This document shows positions 46,476 to 52,901 of a DNA stretch of 52,901 nucleotides, piece by piece; position 1 is the first letter of the stretch; each line of letters opens with the position of its first letter. The notes under the pieces were generated by a model. That model was not told the DNA's origin and ran no database searches. It worked only from the letters and a program-made list of their open reading frames with translations. This stretch comes from an uncultured Sphingobacteriales bacterium (GTDB taxonomy: Bacteria; Bacteroidota; Bacteroidia; Chitinophagales; Chitinophagaceae), in NCBI GenBank assembly GCA_937871285.1, contig CALMQS010000128.1, positions 1 through 52,901 of the forward strand. Direction: 5' to 3'. A program made the position numbers and the translations under genes.

Positions 46476-47549
46476 CTACTTCCACGCATTGCGTAAAAAT
46501 CTTAACCAGTTACCGTGAAAAACATTTTCAATATCGCTTTGTGAATAACCGCGTTTTGCAAGTAATCCCTTTAATTGCTGAATATCTGCGATCGTATTTA
46601 TATCACATGGTGATTGTTCAAGTCCGAACATACCGTCAAGATCGCTGCCTATAGCAATATGATTACTGTTGCCTGCAATCTGGCAAATGTGATCGTAATG
46701 ATTGATCAATGTATTAAGCGTAATGCCCTCTTCTTTGGGATTATGCTTACCGAGTATCCAGCCGGGCATCAACATCCACGTGTCAAGCACGCCGCCGATC
46801 ACAGACCCTCTTTCTATCAATATTCTTATTTGTTCATCTGTAAGCTGCCGCTGGTGGGGAACCAATGCCCTGCAGTTATGATGGCTTGCCCAGATATGAC
46901 CATTGAATAGATCAACTGCCTGCATAAAAGCCCCATCCGTGAGATGTGTGATATCAAGAATGATATTGAGTTCTTCCATTTTTTTTAATAATGCCACGCC
47001 TGCCGGTGTTAAAGGACCTTCCATGCCTGTGCCCGGAGCATATCTTCCGGGGCCATAATGCGCCGGACCAAGCGCACGCAATCCGTTTTGCCATGCTTTT
47101 TCGAGATAGGAAAGATTGACAAGGGAATCCGCCCCTTCAAGACTGAGGATAAAACCAACAGGTTTATTTTCATCAGGCACAGTGTTGCTATTCCAGAGTT
47201 GAATATGATGCTCTAACTGATCGGTATTGGTTATCTGCACCATCTCACCCTCTGTTTCCATTGCCTTATACCAGGCGAGTTGCCCTTGTGTTTGCGCCCA
47301 TGCCTGCTCAGGCGAATGCCAGCCAGGAAGTGTACTGTCTTCCGCCACAAACCTTGCTATCTGCGTTGCTACAACAAGTCCTATTTTACCTTTCCTCAGT
47401 TCGGGCAATGATACCGTTCCTTTGCCACGATCAGGTTTGTCGGTAAGATTGCTCTCTCTTGCTCTTATATCTGCTGCTGTTCTTTTAAGATCCCTGTTCC
47501 ATTCAAGGGCGTTCATTGAAAGATCGAGATGCGCGTCAATGATCAACAT
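46476..47549 (-). CDS. M19 membrane-dipeptidase-type metallohydrolase
   Basis: 357 residues without signal peptide. Renal dipeptidase family features: the H-x-D metal pair at His7/Asp9 (IIDAHLDLS), Glu in LSLEGADSL near 130, ITHLTDGAF with the third His and IWASHHNCRAL with the fourth. Members cleave dipeptides, often with a D-residue at the C-terminus, or amide bonds in other small compounds. Bacterial members are usually cytoplasmic or periplasmic; this copy looks cytoplasmic. Its start is 1 bp after the dehydrogenase gene, so they form one operon. Length is normal. Confidence 0.87.
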   Translation of the reverse strand: MLIIDAHLDLSMNALEWNRDLKRTAADIRARESNLTDKPDRGKGTVSLPELRKGKIGLVVATQIARFVAEDSTLPGWHSPEQAWAQTQGQLAWYKAMETEGEMVQITNTDQLEHHIQLWNSNTVPDENKPVGFILSLEGADSLVNLSYLEKAWQNGLRALGPAHYGPGRYAPGTGMEGPLTPAGVALLKKMEELNIILDITHLTDGAFMQAVDLFNGHIWASHHNCRALVPHQRQLTDEQIRILIERGSVIGGVLDTWMLMPGWILGKHNPKEEGITLNTLINHYDHICQIAGNSNHIAIGSDLDGMFGLEQSPCDINTIADIQQLKGLLAKRGYSQSDIENVFHGNWLRFLRNAWK

Positions 47550-47550
47550 A

Positions 47551-48573
47551 TTATTTGGCTTTCTTTGCTGTGCGTAATTTTTTTGCTGCTGCTAATTTTT
47601 TCTTTACAATGTTTTCAGGATATTTAAGCGCAAGCGCTCTTATATCGTAACTAAAATCGGTAAAGGTTTCTTCCCAAAGCTTAGCTTCTTCAGGCGTGTA
47701 TTTGTGAAAACCATGTGCATTGGCAACACCTTTTCCACCTTTCTTAACTATATCGTCAATCAGTTTGGGAACTTCTGTGTCATTATTTAATGTAGGAAAC
47801 AGATCTTTCATTACGGTATGGTATGCTGGTACTCCGGTAAGATCCATCCAGCGGAATACACCAGCCAAAGTCATCCAGTAGCCGGCGTTGTTGCGGCATG
47901 CACGGTCAACATCTTCAACGGTAGCATAACCATTTTCTACAAGCGATATTGCTTCCCTGTAAGCCGCATACATAATACGGTTAGTGATGAAGCCGCGTAT
48001 ATCTTTACGAACAAGCGTCGGCTCTTTTCCCCAGTTGTGCGATAACTTATATAAATATTCCCCTTTTTTTATATCGCTTTTATCGCCGCAAATTATTTCG
48101 AGAAAACGGGTAGTATGTGATGGCTCAGCCCAATGCAGTCCAAAGAATCTTTCAGGTCTTGTAGTTTGCTTCTGCAGCAGGCTGATAGGAATAGCCGAAG
48201 TGTTACTTGTCATTAACGCATTGAGGGAAATAACATCTTCTATTTTTTTATAAACCGACTTTTTTATGTTGATGCTTTCGATAGTACATTCAATTACGAG
48301 TCTGCAATTTTTTAAAGCGCTATAGTTTTCGGTGATAGTCAGATTTTTAAGATAATGCTCCGGGAGCTTCTTAGCCAGCTTTTCCTTAAATGATCTTTTA
48401 AGATGTGCGGTGATGCGTTTTTTTGCCAATAACAGATCAGCGGGTATGGGCGCTACCGCTATTACCCTGTGGCCGGCGATCAGCAGGCAGGTAGTGATAC
48501 TACAACCCATTAATCCTAACCCTACAACACCTATGTTGACTACAGCAATTTTGTTTTTCACTTTTTTATTCAT
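47551..48573 (-). CDS. 3-hydroxyacyl-CoA dehydrogenase-family NAD-dependent oxidoreductase
   Basis: 340 residues. Rossmann NAD loop GLGLMG at 18-23, then VIECTIESINIKKSVYKKIE; the catalytic His lies in FFGLHWAEPSH and the conserved Asn in GFITNRIMYAAYREA, followed by the C-terminal helical domain with GYATVEDVDRACRNN. The family includes 3-hydroxybutyryl-CoA dehydrogenase and L-gulonate 3-dehydrogenase (lambda-crystallin), so a hydroxy acid or a sugar acid could be the substrate. The tail is very basic (KKKLAAAKKLRTAKKAK), which is odd for the family. It lies 49 bp after the SDR gene and 1 bp before the M19 gene. Confidence 0.82.
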   Translation of the reverse strand: MNKKVKNKIAVVNIGVVGLGLMGCSITTCLLIAGHRVIAVAPIPADLLLAKKRITAHLKRSFKEKLAKKLPEHYLKNLTITENYSALKNCRLVIECTIESINIKKSVYKKIEDVISLNALMTSNTSAIPISLLQKQTTRPERFFGLHWAEPSHTTRFLEIICGDKSDIKKGEYLYKLSHNWGKEPTLVRKDIRGFITNRIMYAAYREAISLVENGYATVEDVDRACRNNAGYWMTLAGVFRWMDLTGVPAYHTVMKDLFPTLNNDTEVPKLIDDIVKKGGKGVANAHGFHKYTPEEAKLWEETFTDFSYDIRALALKYPENIVKKKLAAAKKLRTAKKAK

Positions 48574-48622
48574 TTTGATTAAATATTTCTATCCACCCCG
48601 GAAGTTCCTTTGTTCCAATTAA

Positions 48623-49348
48623 TCAATATAGGGCTCGTCCTCCTGATAAATCAAAAGTGAACCCTGTTGTAAAACTGTTTTCAGGCGATACAATAAATGC
48701 TGCCATATTTGCCAGTTCCTCCAATGTTCCGCACCTTTTCATAGGTATCTTGTCTGTCATATACTTCACCTGAGTGGCGGGCATTGCATCCACAAGAGGT
48801 GTCCGGATCACAGCCGGAGCAAGCGCATTAATAGTTATACCTGTTTCTGCATATTCTTTGCCTTGTACTTTTGCCATGGCAATAACAGCAGCCTTGGAAG
48901 CCGAGTATGCAAGCATACCTGCATTTCCCTCCTTTCCCGCAATAGAGGCAATATGTAAAATACGACCATAATGATCAGCCAACATAAAGGGTAACACGTA
49001 TTTCGACATTAAAAAGCTGCCGGTAAAATTTACATTAAAAACCGTTTGCAGGTCATTGGCATTAACTTCATGGCTTTTAATGTTTGTAGTTCCGGTTATC
49101 CCGGCACTGTTTATCAATATTTGCACTGAGCCGAACTGTTCAATTACCTTCGCTACACTCTCCTTAACCTCATTTTCATTTGTAACATCGGTTTCAAATA
49201 TTTTATAATTGCCCGATAATTGCTTAGAGAGACCTAACAATTTTTCCTTTTGTTTATCAAATAGAGCAAGATTTATATTTTTTTGCGATAGCTTTTTTGC
49301 AATGGCGAGCCCTAAACCCGAAGCAGCGCCTGTTATGATTGCAGTCAT
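48623..49348 (-). CDS. SDR-family NAD(P)-dependent oxidoreductase
   Basis: About 241 residues. The short-chain dehydrogenase motifs are complete: TGAASGLG at residues 6-13, NSAGITG for the NAG strand, Ser in HIASIAG near 137 and YSASKAA for the Tyr-x3-Lys pair, then APAVIRTPL and the C-terminal GFTFDLSGGR. It oxidises or reduces a secondary alcohol on a sugar, polyol or acid with NAD(P). I chose the ATG at 49348; the frame extends to 49402, but those 18 codons precede the Rossmann start and lie in the operator region. It is the first gene of the operon divergent from lacI. Confidence 0.86.
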   Translation of the reverse strand: MTAIITGAASGLGLAIAKKLSQKNINLALFDKQKEKLLGLSKQLSGNYKIFETDVTNENEVKESVAKVIEQFGSVQILINSAGITGTTNIKSHEVNANDLQTVFNVNFTGSFLMSKYVLPFMLADHYGRILHIASIAGKEGNAGMLAYSASKAAVIAMAKVQGKEYAETGITINALAPAVIRTPLVDAMPATQVKYMTDKIPMKRCGTLEELANMAAFIVSPENSFTTGFTFDLSGGRALY

Positions 49349-49413
49349 TGAATTAATATTTTCGATTCCGGTATTTTTTGCAAAATAAAGACTGTAAACC
49401 ATATTTTTTCAGA

Positions 49414-49423
49414 CAACCGGTTG
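49414..49423. promoter_or_regulatory. Candidate LacI-family operator
   Basis: CAACCGGTTG is a perfect 10-bp palindrome with the central CG typical of LacI/GalR-type operators. It sits in the 154-bp divergent region between the SDR start and the lacI start, 80 bp ahead of lacI and 65 bp ahead of the SDR gene. Binding there could repress both directions. Confidence 0.5.
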
Positions 49424-49502
49424 CGTTGATTTTTTAAAACGGACCGTTGTGGTCTCAATCGCTTCAGCTACTTTTCCGTAACTTTAAAGAAAAACAATTT
49501 TT

Positions 49503-50531
49503 ATGACGCCCAGGAAGGTCACAATTATTGATATTGCCAAACGACTTAATATTTCGAAGTCTACGGTATCCAGGGCGCTGAGTGACCATCATAGTATTGG
49601 GCTACGCACTAAAATGCGTGTGCAACAGCTTGCATCAGAGTTGAATTATGAGCCTGACAACAGGGCTATCTTTTTTAAACAGCGTAAGACGTATTTAATT
49701 GGCTTAATTTTACCATCCTTTTCTAATGGTTTTTTTGCTTCAATAGTGAGTGGCGTTGAGGATGTGGCATATCAGAAAAAATATACCTTGCTACTGGGAC
49801 AATCAAGAGACGATCAGGAAAGAGAAAAGAACATTGTAGAAGCAATGAAGGACCATCGCGTGGATGGCATGCTTATATCTATCTCGAAAAACACCCTTAG
49901 TTACGAACATTTTAAATTGCTGGAAAAAAATAATATACCTATAGTATTTATTGACAGGATACCTGAGATGCAAGACATTCATTTTATAGCCAGCAAACTG
50001 GAGAGTGGTATGATTGAAGCAGTAAATTTTTTAGTAAAAAAAGGACACAGCGTAATCGGATTAATTAACGGCCCCGAAAAATTTTCTGCCAGTAAAGAAC
50101 GTCATATCGCTTATGTAAAAGCACTAACAGAAAATAGAATTAAGTATAACAAAGAACTGATTGTTTATTCTGATCTTGCGATGGAGGGAAATATAGAAGC
50201 TTCCAAAAAATTACTGTCACTCGTCAGGCGACCAACCGCAATAATAACTTTTAATGATTATGTAGCTTTGGATGTAATACATTATTGCAAACAGCAGAAG
50301 ATAAAAATCAACAAGGATATAAGTTTTGTAAGTTTTGCCAATGAGGCTATCTGTAATTATATGGATCACCCTCCTCTAGCGTCAGTAGAACAATTTCCTT
50401 ATCAGCAAGGACAAAAAGCCACTGAAATGCTGATAGAAATTATTGAAAAAACAAAATCGGAAAACGGAAATAAAAAAGAGCTCAATAATTTATTATTGCC
50501 ATCTCAGCTTATTGTACGTAATAATCTTTAA
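49503..50531 (+). CDS. LacI-family transcriptional regulator
   Basis: 342 residues. The N-terminal helix-turn-helix is VTIIDIAKRLNISKSTVSRALSDHHSIG (about 6-33) with the hinge helix RVQQLASELNYEPD, followed by a periplasmic-binding-protein-like sensor: YLIGLILPSFSNGFFASIV, HRVDGMLISIS, PIVFIDRI and the late HPPLASVEQFPYQQGQKATEML. It probably represses the divergent SDR/dehydrogenase/M19 operon and possibly the large locus until a sugar or derivative binds. The perfect palindrome CAACCGGTTG lies 80 bp upstream. Length is normal. Confidence 0.92.
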   Translation: MTPRKVTIIDIAKRLNISKSTVSRALSDHHSIGLRTKMRVQQLASELNYEPDNRAIFFKQRKTYLIGLILPSFSNGFFASIVSGVEDVAYQKKYTLLLGQSRDDQEREKNIVEAMKDHRVDGMLISISKNTLSYEHFKLLEKNNIPIVFIDRIPEMQDIHFIASKLESGMIEAVNFLVKKGHSVIGLINGPEKFSASKERHIAYVKALTENRIKYNKELIVYSDLAMEGNIEASKKLLSLVRRPTAIITFNDYVALDVIHYCKQQKIKINKDISFVSFANEAICNYMDHPPLASVEQFPYQQGQKATEMLIEIIEKTKSENGNKKELNNLLLPSQLIVRNNL

Positions 50532-50629
50532 ATACCACATCAGTTAGTATTAAAAAATTATTTCGGATATTTTTATATTCTTGATATGATAATGGTAGCG
50601 GACAACCATTTAGGGATAATTATAAAACT

Positions 50630-51060
50630 ATTTTCAAAATTAAAAGGATAAAAGACGGCTATGAGTATGAAGATCGTTACACAGCGTTCAACCGTAAGGT
50701 GAATAAACTCGTGCTTGAAAAGAGCATAGGCAGGCTACCGAAGGATCGGAATAAAAAAACTCCATTCCTGTTTCAGGAAAATAGAAGTAAGCAAGGCATA
50801 TGTTTTATGCCAGCATACAGAAGCATTCGGCATTACAGGCAAGTTGCAGGAGATAGTTTGCCTGTTAGGAAAGGGACATGTGTTTGAAGAAGGCGCAGAC
50901 ATGCTGCAAGCGCTATTGAGGCTTGATATTAGCGGTAAGCAAATACAAAGAGTAAGTGAATATTATGGACACGAAATAGAGGAGCTTGAACAACAGGATA
51001 ACGAAAAGCAGGTATTAGCGTTAAAAGATCCGCAGAAAGCGGCGTATTGTAAATATAATC
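50630..51060 (+). pseudogene. Frameshifted ISKra4-like transposase fragment
   Basis: About 140 codons are recognisable, far fewer than a full transposase of this family. The first frame reads DGYEYEDRYTAFNRKVN, LEKSIGRLPKDRNKKTPFLFQ and GICFMPAY; near 50820-50826 one or two bases are missing, and the sense passes to the next frame as FGITGKLQEIVCLLGKGHVF then LRLDISGKQIQRVSEYYGHEIEELE. The latter block resembles the N-terminal region of ISKra4-type transposases. After about 51060 homology stops, beside a lipoprotein gene. The transposase was probably truncated by deletion; no terminal repeats were found. Confidence 0.65.
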
Positions 51061-51092
51061 GCTTTTTTTTCTTCCTTTGTGTGTCATAGCAA

Positions 51093-51725
51093 TTATTGTT
51101 TAAAGGTCGTTGGTACTTTGTCCAATTTGCTTTTAATAAAAATCAAAGCGGTTTCCTCGTTCTTCATAAACGGTGTTTCCTTTCCGTTTTTTTCTTTGAT
51201 GAGTTCAACGGTTTCCATTAGTACACCTTCTTCGTAGCTGTAGTGTTGGGTAATTCTGAACTTGTTGTATGGCATAAACTTGCCCGGATTCGGTACGTAT
51301 ATTGTCAATACGGATTTACGAAATTCTGTGTCGCTTGTTCCTATGCCGTTACCCAATGAAGAATTGATGATTGCTTGTACCATTCCGTTAATCAGATTTT
51401 TGTAAGCAATTTCAAAATACATTGTCTGGTCTCTATCGCCTGCTTTACCATCATAGTCGGGGTGAATACGGTGAAGTGATTTAACGGACTTCCAAATATT
51501 GTCGTAACGTTTTTGAACAACATCAAATTGGTAATCGCAACTCTCGACTCTTAGCCATTGCCCGTTTTCATAGCGGTATGCCTTGCTGATACCGTTCCAA
51601 ATAATCGTGTAAGCATCGTCCAACTCAACCGAACGATTACGAGGAACTGTTATCTGTTTTGAAGTACTGCAACTTGCCAAAACCATAAATATTACTGACG
51701 CTGCAGAAAAAATTACCTTTTTCAT
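51093..51725 (-). CDS. Putative lipoprotein of unknown function
   Basis: About 210 residues. A signal peptide (KKVIFSAASVIFMVLASCS) ends in a lipobox with Cys19 (LASC), so it is a lipoprotein. The mature part has no domain that I recognise; it has several Tyr- and Trp-containing segments (AYTIIWNGISKAYRYENGQW, YDNIWKSVKSL) and looks soluble. It lies at the edge of the transposase remnant, divergent in direction from it, and next to a Crp/Fnr gene reading the same way. No function is assigned. Confidence 0.65.
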   Translation of the reverse strand: MKKVIFSAASVIFMVLASCSTSKQITVPRNRSVELDDAYTIIWNGISKAYRYENGQWLRVESCDYQFDVVQKRYDNIWKSVKSLHRIHPDYDGKAGDRDQTMYFEIAYKNLINGMVQAIINSSLGNGIGTSDTEFRKSVLTIYVPNPGKFMPYNKFRITQHYSYEEGVLMETVELIKEKNGKETPFMKNEETALIFIKSKLDKVPTTFKQ

Positions 51726-51805
51726 TTTTGAAACTTTTTTAGTCAAACATTAAATTTTTACACCACAAAAGTCCCAAAGGCGAATTAGGAAGAAATTGAC
51801 AAATG

Positions 51806-52396
51806 TTACAATCGTAACTTATGGGCAATTTTTTTTCTCAACCGACTTAAACTTTCTCGCTCAAGTCCCAAATAAGAAGCAATATGGTAAAGCGGTATTC
51901 TGTCAAAAATATGGGGTTGATGTTTAAGTAAGTCAAGATAACGTTGCTCTCCGTCTAAAAACAAAAAGCTCTCAACACGTTGGGTAGTCAGCCTGTAAGA
52001 TTGTTCAGCTATCATTCTACCAAAGCGTTCCCAATTTTGTGATTGGTTGTAGGCATTGTGTAAAGCTGATAAATTAAACGTAACAATTTCAGCATCTTTT
52101 AATGCTTGAATGAAATACCTGCTTGGCTTACTTTGCAAAAAACTGTCATAATCTGCTACAAAATTGTTTTCAAAAGCAAAATACGTATTAATTTCTTTTC
52201 CATCAGCAAGGTAATATGTTCGGAAACAGCCATTATTGACAAAGCCGATTTCGTAACAAATTTTTTCCTCACTTAAAAAATGTTCTTTCGCTTTATAGTT
52301 TTTGATTTGCAGGTAAGGTTCAAACAACGAACAATCCTTTTCAGTCAGAAAAAAAACCTTTGTGAGCCAATTTTTAAATATTCTAAGTTCGTCCAT
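51806..52396 (-). CDS. Crp/Fnr-family cyclic-nucleotide-binding-type regulator
   Basis: 196 residues. N-terminal cNMP-type beta barrel: LFEPYLQIKNYKAKEHFLSEE and ICYEIGFVNNGCFRTYYLADGKEINTYFAFENNF, then the C-helix and a C-terminal region with HIASYLGLERESLSRLRKK, the winged-helix DNA reading helix. This short form is common in Bacteroidota. It lacks the cysteines of an Fnr iron-sulfur sensor, so it is not an oxygen sensor of that kind. The ligand and targets are unknown; the adjacent lipoprotein gene 80 bp away could be one. Confidence 0.85.
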   Translation of the reverse strand: MDELRIFKNWLTKVFFLTEKDCSLFEPYLQIKNYKAKEHFLSEEKICYEIGFVNNGCFRTYYLADGKEINTYFAFENNFVADYDSFLQSKPSRYFIQALKDAEIVTFNLSALHNAYNQSQNWERFGRMIAEQSYRLTTQRVESFLFLDGEQRYLDLLKHQPHIFDRIPLYHIASYLGLERESLSRLRKKIAHKLRL

Positions 52397-52628
52397 TGTC
52401 CTGTGTTCATTGGTCTGTCGGGGGTGTCATTTAAGTTTGCCCATAATTCAATAATCAACATCCTGCAGGTATTGTAATTCAAAGTACCGGATCAATTAAT
52501 TAAAATGATCCCCCACTTATATCGGTTTCAAAAGTAGATGTCTTCAAAAATATAAAAACATCCATGTTTTTCGATTTCGTACTACAGGAAAATTAATAAT
52601 TCGCTAGCTACTAACCGACAGCTAAATG
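52397..52628. other. Gap between Crp gene and integrase remnant
   Basis: About 230 bp, AT-rich. It has a -7-like box on the reverse strand (TACTTTTG at 52529-52536), far from the Crp start, and no gene or RNA that I recognise. It may be the scar of the integration that left the integrase remnant. Confidence 0.4.
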
Positions 52629-52766
52629 TTATATTAATAAATGCAGATCTAAATATTCTCTGCGCGTATATGATTGTGTCTGCGGATTCCACACAGGTAG
52701 ATAGTAGTCGATGTACAAACTGTACTTCCCTGACTTCAGTAATTTCTTTCTAATATTTCCTCTCAT
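52629..52766 (-). pseudogene. Truncated tyrosine-type integrase, N-terminal fragment
   Basis: 45 codons from ATG (52766) to TAA (52629). The sequence reads MRGNIRKKLLKSGKYSLYID, then YYLPVWNPQTQSYTRREYLD: the N-terminal arm-binding domain of Bacteroidota site-specific integrases, with the pattern K-x-L-x-x-G-x-Y-S-L-Y-x-D and T-R-R-E-x-L-x-L. A full integrase has about 400 residues, so the core catalytic domain is missing. Its start overlaps the stop of the upstream HTH gene as ATGA. Likely remnant of an integrative element. Confidence 0.7.
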
Positions 52767-52901
52767 AGTCCTTCACTTTTACTGATGAAATAATTTAATA
52801 CCTGTTGCTTGTGGAAGAGCAACTTTCTTCCAATTTTCAATTTTGGAATCATTAGTGTCCGGTAAAAATACTTGATTGATAAATTTAAAGGAGGCGGTAA
52901 G
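52763..52901 (-). CDS. Partial excisionase-type HTH protein, cut by window edge
   Basis: 45 codons ending at TGA (52763-52765), running off the right edge. Readable end: LSIKYFYRTLMIPKLKIGRK, then LLFHKQQVLNYFISKSEGL. This resembles the C-terminal part of MerR/excisionase-type helix-turn-helix proteins (the block Y-R-x-L-x-I-P-K-x-K-I-G-R-K-L-L-F). These small proteins often accompany integrases in Bacteroidota elements. It overlaps the integrase fragment by the shared ATGA, a translationally coupled arrangement. Start is outside the window. Confidence 0.65.
   Translation of the reverse strand, partial: LPPPLNLSIKYFYRTLMIPKLKIGRKLLFHKQQVLNYFISKSEGL

Noticed and set aside
50699..51089. Two short forward genes in the transposase region
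   Set aside because: They are two frames of one transposase-like sequence joined by a frameshift, so they are not separate genes.

Overview
The window looks like a chromosomal segment of a Bacteroidota bacterium, probably a Chitinophagaceae-type soil or plant-associated glycan degrader; the family is inferred, not proven. The evidence is two SusC/SusD pairs, an ECF sigma/FecR pair feeding a SusC with an STN signalling domain, a type IX secretion sorting domain on a phosphatase, Bacteroidota-type -7 boxes (TAnnTTTG), little Shine-Dalgarno signal, and a Bacteroidota-type integrase remnant at the right edge. No rRNA, tRNA or CRISPR array was seen.

Left part (1-8.7 kb). Three forward genes encode a membrane-anchored dihaem cytochrome c, a MauG-like dihaem peroxidase with a long N-terminal extension, and a secreted purple-acid-phosphatase-like enzyme. 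Reverse genes follow: a small conserved-looking protein, a 2Fe-2S ferredoxin, a methyltransferase and an AraC-type regulator. A second AraC-type regulator with a cupin sensor reads forward and ends at a strong hairpin terminator.

9.6-16.8 kb (reverse): ECF sigma factor, FecR anti-sigma, SusC with STN domain, and SusD. This is a trans-envelope-regulated glycan uptake locus without its own hydrolases.

16.9-21.5 kb (reverse): creatinase-like M24 protein, NodB-type deacetylase, RhaM-like mutarotase, a mutarotase-like protein of unknown function, and a RhaT-like permease. It looks like a sugar uptake and processing operon, but no rhamnose catabolic enzymes are present and the M24 protein has lost metal ligands.

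21.7-43.8 kb (reverse): a large polysaccharide-utilisation locus. In transcription order it has an MFS sugar permease, L-fucose-isomerase-like protein, PfkB kinase, class III aminotransferase, class I aldolase, sulfatase, ceramidase-like hydrolase, esterase, SusC, SusD, GH3, second sulfatase and a GH5-like hydrolase. Outer-membrane capture, desulfation and hydrolysis would release a monosaccharide that is imported, isomerised, phosphorylated and cleaved. The aminotransferase inside the isomerase/kinase/aldolase run makes the substrate unclear.

44.1-50.5 kb: a large secreted, apparently unclassified glycosidase-like protein, then a reverse operon of SDR dehydrogenase, 3-hydroxyacyl-CoA-dehydrogenase-like enzyme and M19 dipeptidase. 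These lie divergent from a LacI-family regulator, with a perfect LacI-type palindrome in the divergent region.

50.6-52.9 kb: a decayed region with a frameshifted ISKra4-like transposase remnant, a lipoprotein, a Crp/Fnr-type regulator, and at the edge a truncated tyrosine integrase overlapping an excisionase-type HTH gene. This suggests an old integration site.
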